A stretch of DNA of 5,845 bases, taken from an uncultured Bacillus sp. Its GTDB lineage: Bacteria; Bacillota; Bacilli; Bacillales; DSM-1321. Location: the NCBI GenBank assembly GCA_934215995.1, contig CAKQBC010000168.1, forward strand, positions 1 to 5,845, written 5' to 3'. The translations under genes and the position numbers were made by a program. Positions 1 through 5,517 of this stretch are shown piece by piece (within the stretch, counting starts at the first letter, position 1; each line of letters begins with the position of its first letter). The notes beneath the pieces are model-generated. The model did not search any database. It was not told the origin of the DNA and saw nothing but the letters and a program-made list of their open reading frames with translations.

Positions 1-2
1 TT

Positions 3-1001
3 TGTACGTTAATGCTTTGGGTAACACATTTCATTATATTAAAAGGTGTACAAAGTGCAGGAAAACTGAACTTTGCCGCTACTGCCGCAAAAATTATCGG
101 CTTTGTGGCCTTCATTTTAATCGGGTTGACAGCATTTGAATCGGCATATCCGACTCCGCTTGTTGAAGCCCACATCACTGCGGACGGAGGACGCAACGGG
201 CTGCTTGGACAAATCAACGCTGCAGCAGTCGCCACTCTTTGGGCATTTGTCGGTGTTGAATCGGCTGTCGTATTCGCTTCTAAAGCAAAAAAACAATCCG
301 ATGTGAAACGCGCAACTGTACTTGGGTTACTGATTGCCATCGCTATTTACATCGGAATCAGCGTTTTGGTTATGGGCTTGCTTCCGAAGGAGCAGCTTAT
401 TGCATCGGACAAACCATTAATAGATGCAATCACAACAGTTATGGGCCCGATCGGCGGACAACTGCTTGCTGCTCTTGGACTGGTCAGCCTGCTTGGTTCA
501 ACAATCGGCTGGGTTATGCTTTCCGCTGAAATCCCTAGTGCCGCAGCAAAACAAGGAATCTTCATTCCGCGTTTCCAAAAGGAAAACAAAAACGGAATCC
601 CTGCTTTTTCTTTATTGGTCACGAACTTGCTCGGACAAGTCTTTGTTTTCTCGACCGTTTCCAATTCGATTTCCCAAGCGTTCAATTTCGTTATTCTTAT
701 TGCTACGCTTTCCTATTTGGTCCCTTACCTGATTGCAACTGCCTTCCAGATGAAGCTGGTTATCACAGGGGAAACATATGAGGACGGAAAAAGCCGGATT
801 ACGGATTCAATCATCGGGATTATCGCATTCCTGTACTCAGCGTACGTAATGATTGCAGGAACAGCCGACCTTACAACATTCATCCTTGGCATGGCATTGT
901 TGGCAAGCGGAATCCTGTTCTATAAATATGTCCCGCATAATACGGTAAAACCTGAAGATATTATGGACTCGATTGAAAAAGATGATGAAAAAGCCATCTA
1001 A
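3..1001 (+). CDS. Basic amino-acid antiporter, APC/APA family (ArcD/YvsH-like), 5'-truncated by the window edge
   Basis: This is an integral membrane carrier, most likely exchanging or importing a basic amino acid such as arginine, ornithine or lysine. The reading frame is open from the first bases, so the true start lies upstream. About 332 residues remain of a family that usually has about 470. The fragment shows about eight strongly hydrophobic segments. Among them is the conserved family stretch WAFVGVESAVVFASKAKK followed by SDVKRAT, a transmembrane helix running into a basic cytoplasmic loop, typical of the ArcD/YvsH branch. The C-terminus is a short charged tail (DSIEKDDEKAI). The gene is followed at once by a strong terminator, so it ends its transcription unit. 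The family is clear. The exact substrate is inference: arginine/ornithine exchange and lysine uptake are both known for close relatives. Any promoter or riboswitch would lie outside the window. Confidence 0.88.
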   Translation, partial: CTLMLWVTHFIILKGVQSAGKLNFAATAAKIIGFVAFILIGLTAFESAYPTPLVEAHITADGGRNGLLGQINAAAVATLWAFVGVESAVVFASKAKKQSDVKRATVLGLLIAIAIYIGISVLVMGLLPKEQLIASDKPLIDAITTVMGPIGGQLLAALGLVSLLGSTIGWVMLSAEIPSAAAKQGIFIPRFQKENKNGIPAFSLLVTNLLGQVFVFSTVSNSISQAFNFVILIATLSYLVPYLIATAFQMKLVITGETYEDGKSRITDSIIGIIAFLYSAYVMIAGTADLTTFILGMALLASGILFYKYVPHNTVKPEDIMDSIEKDDEKAI

Positions 1002-1006
1002 ATTAC

Positions 1007-1053
1007 AAAGAGGCAATGCAAAAGTGTTTCAGCACTTCGCATTGCCTCTTTTT
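1007..1053 (+). terminator. Rho-independent terminator of the antiporter gene
   Basis: A perfect 13-bp stem (1007-1019 with 1039-1051, AAAGAGGCAATGC) encloses a loop holding a smaller inner stem (AAGTG 1022-1026 with CACTT 1033-1037). The right arm runs into a T tract at 1049-1054. It starts 5 bases after the antiporter stop codon. The A run on the left arm could give weaker termination for the opposite strand, but no gene arrives from that side. Confidence 0.93.
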
Positions 1054-1133
1054 TGCATTCGAAAATGGCCAAACTCCTATGTAGAGGCACCCTACGGTCT
1101 CCGCCCTTTTTCGTAAGCTAAATGGGACAACGC

Positions 1134-1162
1134 AACAAGTGATGCCTTATTTTCATAGTATG
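1134..1162 (+). promoter_or_regulatory. Putative sigma-K promoter of the Q-rich coat-like gene
   Basis: AACA at 1134-1137 fits the sigma-K -35 consensus (mACm). After a 16-base spacer, CATAGTATG at 1154-1162 fits the -10 consensus CATAnnnTA at all but the last position. A transcript would start near 1168-1172, giving a leader of about 20 bases. The motif is short and only its position upstream of a coat-like gene lends it weight, so this is tentative. Confidence 0.45.
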
Positions 1163-1191
1163 TAAAAAGATTGCACGAAAGGAGACGCATG

Positions 1192-1635
1192 ATGTATCAA
1201 TACAATTACAACCCGTATGAAAATTCGCCTCACCTGTTCCCCGCCCGCCAGCAGCCGCAACAGACACCAACACAACAAACCCAGCAGCCGCAACAAAATC
1301 AACAAAACTCACAATCCCAGGATAATGTCGTTTTGCCGGAAGTCAATCCTACAACTTTTATAGAGTCAGCCAAAGAGGTGAATGAGCTGTTGAAAGAGGT
1401 CGTCAAAATATCCAACAATTTGATAAACACAAATATAGGCAGGAAAATTATGGAGGCCGCCCAGCAGTCAAATACAGAAGAAATTCAAAAAATCATCAAA
1501 TCAATAGGCATTACCCACAATATAAACATAACGTATACCCCTTACGGAATCACATTCATATCAACCCCGCCGAATCAAACCGGACCAGTCATGACATCAA
1601 TCGAGACACATCTCACATGGCGGACTCATTTATAA
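1192..1635 (+). CDS. Glutamine-rich small protein, probable inner spore-coat protein (YuzC/YxeE-like)
   Basis: A 147-residue soluble protein with no signal peptide or membrane segment. Residues 2-9 are Tyr/Asn-rich (YQYNYNPY). Residues 20-43 are a low-complexity tract with 14 glutamines in 24 positions. A predicted helical region at about 52-106 contains the motif AAQQSNTEEIQKIIKSIGI. The C-terminus is beta-like, ending in ETHLTWRTHL. This order (Tyr/Pro/Gln-rich head, then a helix with AAQ-S-N-EE--+-I-S-GI, then a strand ending in L-W) is what I recall of the B. subtilis inner-coat proteins YuzC and YxeE; that comparison is from memory. The sigma-K-like promoter agrees with a late mother-cell role. 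Two adjacent ATGs occur at 1189 and 1192. The ribosome binding site AAAGGAG ends at 1184, 7 bases before 1192 and 4 before 1189, which favours 1192. An upstream TTG at 1171 overlaps the binding site and is unlikely. The 3' end overlaps the convergent DHHW remnant by 10 bases. Confidence 0.6.
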   Translation: MYQYNYNPYENSPHLFPARQQPQQTPTQQTQQPQQNQQNSQSQDNVVLPEVNPTTFIESAKEVNELLKEVVKISNNLINTNIGRKIMEAAQQSNTEEIQKIIKSIGITHNINITYTPYGITFISTPPNQTGPVMTSIETHLTWRTHL

Positions 1636-2048
1636 CCTGCAACTGTATTCGCTATAAGACGGATGAAAACGCTTGGATAACCAGGCGTTTTTCCATTTGC
1701 ATGGTCGATCAGCATTTCATTATCCTCGGACGGCGGAACAAATCGCGCCCATCCATCTTCCCCAACCAGCGCATTTGATACTACAGGCTTGCCCATTTTC
1801 AGCTGAAGCAGATAAAAGGACTTTGAAATGCCGATAGGCTTGTAAAATTGATTCTGGAAATAACTCTCGAATTCTTGTGTATATTTCCCCCGCATCACTG
1901 ATTTGAAAGAAAAAGAAGGCTTTTGGGTTAAGTTCCTGTATTCATATGCAGAGTATGCAACAGCATCCTTCATAAGGATTTGATATCCCATGAAACCCAG
2001 AAACCCTACAAAAGCGATAACTGTAAGTATATGGATTGTTCTTTTCAT
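1626..2048 (-). pseudogene. Truncated DHHW/AlgX-like O-acetylation partner protein (N-terminal remnant)
   Basis: The open frame codes for 140 residues from ATG 2048, which has a GGGAG site 4 bases upstream. Residues 1-25 form a membrane anchor or uncleaved signal (MKRTIHIL, then a hydrophobic run). The extracytoplasmic part follows with EYRNLTQKPSFSFKSVMRGK, then YTQEFESYFQNQFYKPIG, then LVGEDGW. This is the usual start of the DHHW/AlgX-like proteins encoded next to AlgI in Bacillaceae, which help move acetyl groups onto exported polysaccharide. Full-length members have roughly 370-390 residues. Here family-like sequence fades after about residue 118 (near 1695), and the last 22 codons read through a terminator hairpin and the 3' end of the coat-like gene. 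The catalytic part, including the DHHW motif, is absent, so the product is almost certainly inactive. It starts 14 bases after the algI remnant, the normal operon order. Confidence 0.75.
1666..1692 (+). terminator. Rho-independent terminator downstream of the coat-like gene
   Basis: An 11-bp stem, AAAACGCTTGG (1666-1676) with CCAGGCGTTTT (1681-1691), has one G-U wobble and a 4-base loop ATAA. It is followed by T at 1688-1692. It lies 31 bases after the coat-like stop codon. Its left arm gives TTTT on the opposite strand, so it may act in both directions. It falls inside the open frame of the DHHW remnant, close to where recognisable DHHW-type sequence ends. Confidence 0.8.
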
Positions 2049-2062
2049 TTTTCTCCCTTTCT

Positions 2063-2945
2063 TTAGAAGCGGAAATAGAAAAATGGAGTATAGGATGATG
2101 TCGCAAGCGCTCCTATGCAATATAAAAGGATTGCAAATCCGAATAAAGGTCCGGCTATCGTTCTGAATGTTTCATTTGTCTTCGATAAAGCCATCTTTAG
2201 TAACGGAGTTGAACCGATTAGTGCAATCACAAACTCAAGTCCGTATTGGTTCATATAGAACAGGACATCCATGCTCCAGAACCCGTCCCCGAATCCGAAT
2301 AATACTTTCAAGTAGTCCAAAGCATAGCCTAGCGTCTCAGATCGGAAGAACACCCATCCGATTATGAAAGCCAATACGACATACAGATGCTGAATGACTC
2401 TCGGAGAACGCGCCAGCACCTAGCCCCGCTCTTTCTATGGCAATAAGCAAACCGTAGAACAATCCCCAGACGATGAAGTTCCAGCTTGCTCCGTGCCAAA
2501 GCCCGGTCAGAAACCAGACGATCAGCAAATTGCGGTAAAGCATCAGCTTCGATCCACGATTGCCTCCGAGCGGGATGTATACGTAATCACGGAACCAAGA
2601 ACCGAGCGTTATGTGCCATCTCCTCCAAAACTCGGATACGCTCCTTGATATACATGAATAATCGAAGTTTTTCGGGAAAGTGAAACCGAACATTTTCCCC
2701 AACCCGATTGCCATATTCGAGTAGCCTGAAAATCAAAGTAAAACTGGAACGAATAAGCAATGATTCCGACCCATGCAACCGCTGTACTTAAATCAGCTGT
2801 GTCATTTTGCGAAGATCTGGTCTGCAATCAAGGCCATCTGGTTCGATATGATCACCTTTTTCCCTAAGCCGATCAGAAAATCGATGATACCTTCGTAAAA
2901 AAGAGCTTATTAACTGGATTTTCTCTATTCCTTTAACTTCCACCC
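2063..2945 (-). pseudogene. algI: Decayed AlgI-type MBOAT O-acyltransferase, 5'-truncated with about four frameshifts
   Basis: AlgI-family MBOAT enzymes are multi-span membrane proteins that pass acetyl groups across the membrane to polysaccharides. The family pattern can be read in pieces through successive frames: KGIEKIQLISS (to about 2903); FYEGIIDFLIGLGKKV to ALIADQIFA (about 2900-2809); DTADLSTAVAWVGIIAYSFQ to YFDF (about 2803-2733); then the core from [13 protein letters not shown] through [16 protein letters not shown] and [16 protein letters not shown] to [11 protein letters not shown] (2720-2478); and finally [20 protein letters not shown] to the family-typical end FFYFRF (2413-2063). 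The catalytic-type His of GLWHGA is at 2493-2495. Frame changes fall at an A run (2897-2902, +1), a T run (2805-2808, +1), an A run (2729-2732, -1) and near 2405-2422 (+1 or -2). Roughly 290 of the usual 460-500 residues remain, and the N-terminal third is missing. No single reading frame can make the enzyme. Confidence 0.88.
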
Positions 2946-2954
2946 ATTGCCAAT

Positions 2955-3017
2955 ATATCCTCAAAAGGAATTTTAATATAATTATTGTAAAAGTTATTGT
3001 TTTTTTGAGGAGGATAT
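2955..3017 (+). repeat. Imperfect inverted repeat covering the AIM24 ribosome binding site
   Basis: ATATCCTCAAAA (2955-2966) is complementary to TTTTGAGG plus ATAT at 3003-3017, with a 3-base bulge. Alternatively ATATCCTC pairs without interruption with GAGGATAT (3010-3017). In either register the Shine-Dalgarno sequence GAGGAGG (3007-3013) is paired. It matters only for transcripts that begin upstream of about 2955. Confidence 0.45.
2977..2982 (+). promoter_or_regulatory. Possible sigma-A -10 element of the AIM24 gene
   Basis: A perfect TATAAT lies 36 bases before the AIM24 start in a very AT-rich stretch. The hexamer at a 17-base spacing (TATATC, 2954-2959) is a poor -35, and the better TTGCCA (2947-2952) is 24 bases away, which is too far. 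The assignment is therefore weak. The rest of 2946-3018 holds no gene. Confidence 0.35.
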
Positions 3018-3018
3018 C

Positions 3019-3858
3019 ATGCAAAGTACATTCTATGAGAATATGAATATCTTGGATACAGTCGAAAGGGATGGATTAAAGGCGGAGATTTTGGAGTATA
3101 AGAGCCTGAAAGGTTCATCCGATATCCAGTTGGCCGGAAACCTCTTTTTGGCTAAGGAAAGCGGCATGTCTTTAAAGCAGATTAAAGTGACGCTGAACAA
3201 CAGCTCCGTCACAACAGAATCCGGAGCACTGTACTATATGAAGGGCCATATAGAAGCAGAAAGCAAGATTGGCGGGGTGTCCGGCTTCTTGAAGAAAACG
3301 ATTCAAAGCAAACTGAATCAGGAAGCGACCTTCAAGCCGACATATACGGGGACAGGTGAAATTTTCCTAGAGCCGAGCTTCGGCCATTATATGTTTGTAG
3401 AACTAAATAATGAATCGATCATTGTCGACAAAGGGTTATTTTTTGCATGTGAATCCACATTGGAAACGAGCGTTAGCATGCAAAAAAACCTTTCAAGCGG
3501 GCTAATGGGAAATGAAGGCTGGTTCCAGACAAAGATTTCAGGAACCGGATTGTGCATCTTGGAAATCCCAGTGCCGAAAGATGAAGTGATCGTGTACGAA
3601 CTTAACAATGAAAAGCTGCAGGTTGACGGAAACTTCGCCCTTCTTCGCAGCGGGAATATCGATTTCTCCGTGCAGCGTTCCACAAAGAAATGGATCGGCA
3701 CGTTGACATCAGGGGAAGGATTGCTGCAGACCTTTGAAGGAACAGGCCAAGTGTGGCTTGCCCCTACACAATCTGTTTACAACAAAATGAATCGTATGGG
3801 TCTTGACGAGCTTTATGCCTCAAAAAATATGTCCAATGATACAGGCGCACCTAAATAA
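3019..3858 (+). CDS. AIM24 family protein (formerly DUF124)
   Basis: A 279-residue protein without a signal peptide or obvious membrane segment, rich in short beta strands. Three similar strand-turn-strand units are visible: YTGTGEIFLEPS (109-120), ISGTGLCILEIPV (174-186) and FEGTGQVWLAPT (239-250). This Gly-Thr-Gly repeat pattern is characteristic of the AIM24/DUF124 family, a beta-sandwich fold related to the TRAP tryptophan-attenuation protein. The length is typical. The biochemical function is unknown in bacteria; the name comes from a yeast mitochondrial protein involved in inner-membrane organisation, which need not apply here. The start is well supported: GAGGAGG at 3007-3013 sits 5 bases before ATG 3019. 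The gene is a single unit with its own terminator, next to the eroded end of the algI remnant and convergent with the kinase. The C-terminal tail after about residue 255 (Asn/Lys/Ser-rich) looks disordered. Confidence 0.85.
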   Translation: MQSTFYENMNILDTVERDGLKAEILEYKSLKGSSDIQLAGNLFLAKESGMSLKQIKVTLNNSSVTTESGALYYMKGHIEAESKIGGVSGFLKKTIQSKLNQEATFKPTYTGTGEIFLEPSFGHYMFVELNNESIIVDKGLFFACESTLETSVSMQKNLSSGLMGNEGWFQTKISGTGLCILEIPVPKDEVIVYELNNEKLQVDGNFALLRSGNIDFSVQRSTKKWIGTLTSGEGLLQTFEGTGQVWLAPTQSVYNKMNRMGLDELYASKNMSNDTGAPK

Positions 3859-3868
3859 GGTAATCTTT

Positions 3869-3901
3869 AAGCATAGGATCAACTGCTATCCTATGCTTTT
3901 T
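3869..3901 (+). terminator. Rho-independent terminator of the AIM24 gene, overlapping the kinase stop codon
   Basis: A perfect 11-bp stem, AAGCATAGGAT (3869-3879) with ATCCTATGCTT (3888-3898), has an 8-base loop and a T tract at 3897-3901, followed by CC and five more T. It lies 10 bases after the AIM24 stop. On the opposite strand the hairpin is followed by AAAGATT, with no U run, so it should stop only rightward transcription. The kinase stop codon (3886-3888) and last six sense codons lie in the loop, right arm and T tract. Confidence 0.9.
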
Positions 3902-5073
3902 CCTTTTTCATCAAAAGAGTCCCTATCTGTTTCTACAATGCAAGTCGGCAGATGCAGGCTGAATGTCGTCAGTGCCTCATCGGATGTACATGTCATATAG
4001 CCATTGTATTTTTCGATAATTTTTTTGCATACGTATAGCCCTATCCCTGTTCCTAGTTCTTTCGTCGTAAAAAAGGGTTCGAAAATCGTTTCCATATGCT
4101 GAGGCGATATGGATGGGCCGTTATTGGATATATGTATGATCGCCTCATCTCCCTCCACGAATGCATTGACCAATATAATTCTTGGCTTGTCCTGTATTTT
4201 GACCGCTTCAATGGAATTAATGAACAGATTCAGAAGCACCTGCTTGATTTCATCTCTATTCGCATAAATGCAGGGGCTTTCCTCAATGGAAATATCCACT
4301 TCTATTCCCGAATCGGCTAAGCTGGCATAGATCAACTGATTGATCTCATCCAAGAGATCGAGTATCGGCAATTCCTGCGAACCTGTATCCTGTGTCAACG
4401 AAGACTTGGATGTATGCAGAAACTGGGCAACCTTAAAATTCAGCTGCTGGAGTTCATTTTCTATAATCGTCAAATAGGGCATTTCAGGATATTCCTGCAG
4501 GAGCAACTTATTAAACCCGATAATCGCCGTCAGCGGATTCTTGAATTCGTGGACAAAGCTGGCCGAAATCTGGCCAAGCAAAGCCAGTTTATCTTTGTGG
4601 TTTTCATTAATGAAATTAACCTTTTCTTCAATCACTTCATTCTTTAGTTCTGTATACTGGCTTACTGCATAATAGCTGAATAGATCGAATAAATGATTCA
4701 ATTCGTCTATCGTTTTCTGAAGATAGGATTTAGGCAAATCTACTTCAAACATGTTCCGTATAATGATTTTCCTGCCCAAATTAATGTTGAAAATAAAATC
4801 CCCTATATTGATATTGGCTTCTATCCGTTCCCGGGCGATCCTGTTCGCCATCGTCTTCAATATATTTGCAGAGAATTGCTGAGTGACTGCACTAATAGCC
4901 AGCCTGTACATCTCATCCCCATTTTCTACAATGCGATGTTTATATGGATCATTGTCCTGAACGATGAACTTTTCTTTCCATTCGGCAATGAACGATTCTC
5001 GGTTCCTTTCCAAAAAAGCTGCCAATAGCGCGCTATCATTTCCCTCATTCAGCGACGGGCCCACTTTATCCAC
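3886..5073 (-). CDS. Sporulation-type sensor histidine kinase (globin-like HisK_N sensor, HisKA, HATPase_c)
   Basis: A 395-residue cytoplasmic kinase with no membrane segment. Residues about 15-145 (ERNRESFIAEWKEKF, then RIARERIEANINIGDF) match my recollection of the HisK_N sensor domain, a haem-free globin-like fold found in Bacillus sporulation kinases such as B. anthracis BA2291. A coiled linker (142-168) leads to the H box ASFVHEFKNP, with His175 as phosphoacceptor. The ATPase domain shows an N box (Asn282 and Asn286 in LLNLFINSIEA), a G1 box SNNGPSI (316-322), an F box FEPFFTTKE (331-339) and a G2 box GTGIGL (341-346). By family knowledge such orphan kinases phosphorylate Spo0F and feed the phosphorelay to Spo0A; no response-regulator gene is adjacent, which fits. 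The start is uncertain. GTG 5073 directly abuts its AAAGGAA site, whereas GTG at 5064 (codon 4) has 9-base spacing and is the better candidate. The divergent cotJ operon and a sigma-H-like promoter support a sporulation role. Confidence 0.9.
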   Translation of the reverse strand: MDKVGPSLNEGNDSALLAAFLERNRESFIAEWKEKFIVQDNDPYKHRIVENGDEMYRLAISAVTQQFSANILKTMANRIARERIEANINIGDFIFNINLGRKIIIRNMFEVDLPKSYLQKTIDELNHLFDLFSYYAVSQYTELKNEVIEEKVNFINENHKDKLALLGQISASFVHEFKNPLTAIIGFNKLLLQEYPEMPYLTIIENELQQLNFKVAQFLHTSKSSLTQDTGSQELPILDLLDEINQLIYASLADSGIEVDISIEESPCIYANRDEIKQVLLNLFINSIEAVKIQDKPRIILVNAFVEGDEAIIHISNNGPSISPQHMETIFEPFFTTKELGTGIGLYVCKKIIEKYNGYMTCTSDEALTTFSLHLPTCIVETDRDSFDEKGKSIG

Positions 5074-5107
5074 TTCCTTTCCGCACCATCTGGCAATATA
5101 CTACTTT

Positions 5108-5136
5108 CAATTCGACAAACTTTACCTTTTACCTTC
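5108..5136 (-). promoter_or_regulatory. Putative sigma-H promoter of the histidine kinase gene
   Basis: Read on the minus strand, GAAGGTAAA (5136-5128) matches the sigma-H -35 consensus RNAGGAWWW at 8 of 9 positions. After 11 bases, GTCGAATTG (5116-5108) matches the -10 consensus RNNGAATWW at 8 of 9. Spacing of 11-12 is the norm. The start point would be near 5100, leaving a leader of about 25-35 bases. Sigma-H drives other phosphorelay genes such as kinA and spo0F. A sigma-A -10-like TATATT (5100-5095) is also present but lacks a -35. Confidence 0.55.
5111..5119 (-). promoter_or_regulatory. Consensus Spo0A box (0A box) upstream of the kinase
   Basis: TTTGTCGAA on the minus strand is an exact match to the 0A-box consensus TTTGTCRAA. 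It lies 37 bases upstream of GTG 5073 and covers most of the proposed sigma-H -10 element. That position would block polymerase, so the inferred effect is repression of the kinase by Spo0A~P. Only one full box is visible, and binding is not shown by sequence alone. Confidence 0.6.
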
Positions 5137-5205
5137 TAAAGCATATGGCTAATATTGAAAAAAATGGAATTATTTTTTGCCGTGCCCGCCGTTTTGGAAC
5201 CGGAA

Positions 5206-5234
5206 GGCATATTCAGGAATCTGCTTCATAACAT
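5206..5234 (+). promoter_or_regulatory. Sigma-E promoter of the cotJ operon
   Basis: GGCATATT (5206-5213) matches the sigma-E -35 consensus GKCATATT exactly. After 13 bases, CATAACAT (5227-5234) matches the -10 consensus CATACAMT at 6 of 8. The start would be near 5241, about 40 bases before the cotJA start codon. Sigma-E control of cotJ is established in B. subtilis. Confidence 0.75.
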
Positions 5235-5279
5235 GTAACTGTAATGACTAAAAATGAAAAAGTAGGTGGTAATGCTGCT

Positions 5280-5507
5280 ATGGCCGACCAAGAAAGAGAT
5301 TTTACGGATGTGAAGTTTTATCGCCCCTTTTACAGTCCTTTTGACCCTTGCCCGGATAAGGGTGAAAGATACTATTGCACCCCTCCCAATCTTTACTTGG
5401 GGTTTCAGCCTCCCGACCTCCCGCAATACAGTCCGAAGGAGGCGTTATTTAAAGGGACATTATGGCCGGCATTATATGATCCTTATCCAAAACCATTCAA
5501 AAAGTAG
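5280..5507 (+). CDS. cotJA: Spore coat-associated protein CotJA
   Basis: A 75-residue proline- and aromatic-rich protein deposited in the spore coat. Recognised from the family signature: a RPFYSPFDPCP segment, then TPPNLYLGFQPPDLPQYSP, then EALFKGTLWPALYDPY. The length fits CotJA (about 75-82). In B. subtilis CotJA needs CotJC for coat assembly and interacts with it. The start at ATG 5280 is preferred because AGGTGG (5264-5269) lies 10 bases upstream. An in-frame ATG at 5244 would add 12 residues but has no ribosome binding site and sits almost on the expected transcription start. It is the first gene of the operon, 10 bases before cotJB. Confidence 0.93.
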   Translation: MADQERDFTDVKFYRPFYSPFDPCPDKGERYYCTPPNLYLGFQPPDLPQYSPKEALFKGTLWPALYDPYPKPFKK

Positions 5508-5517
5508 GTGAAAAGCA

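Noticed and set aside
236..256. TTTGTCGGT resembling a 0A box
   Set aside because: It is inside the antiporter gene, with a mismatched core and no regulatory context.
347..685. Minus-strand open frame of 112 codons inside the antiporter
   Set aside because: It is antisense to a clear membrane-protein gene, with no ribosome binding site or family features.
1075..1115. Possible hairpin at GTAGAGGCACCCTAC followed by a T run
   Set aside because: The stem is only about four pairs, and a full terminator already ends the antiporter gene upstream.
1249..1320. CAACAG/CAGCAA-rich stretch as a tandem DNA repeat
   Set aside because: The units are irregular and the stretch is in frame, coding the Gln-rich tract of the coat-like protein.
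2063..3018. Mobile element as cause of the algI-DHHW damage
   Set aside because: No transposase fragment, terminal inverted repeats or target-site duplications were seen at either edge.
2788..3024. Minus-strand 78-codon frame as a separate small gene
   Set aside because: Its 3' two thirds is out-of-frame AlgI sequence and its start lies in the AIM24 leader; it is best read as part of the algI pseudogene plus intergenic DNA.
3421..3432. Spo0A-box-like palindrome ATTGTCGACAAA
   Set aside because: It lies in the middle of the AIM24 coding region, matches the consensus only partly, and has no nearby promoter.
4096..5028. Several plus-strand open frames inside the kinase
   Set aside because: All are antisense shadows of an intact kinase with complete H, N, F and G boxes.
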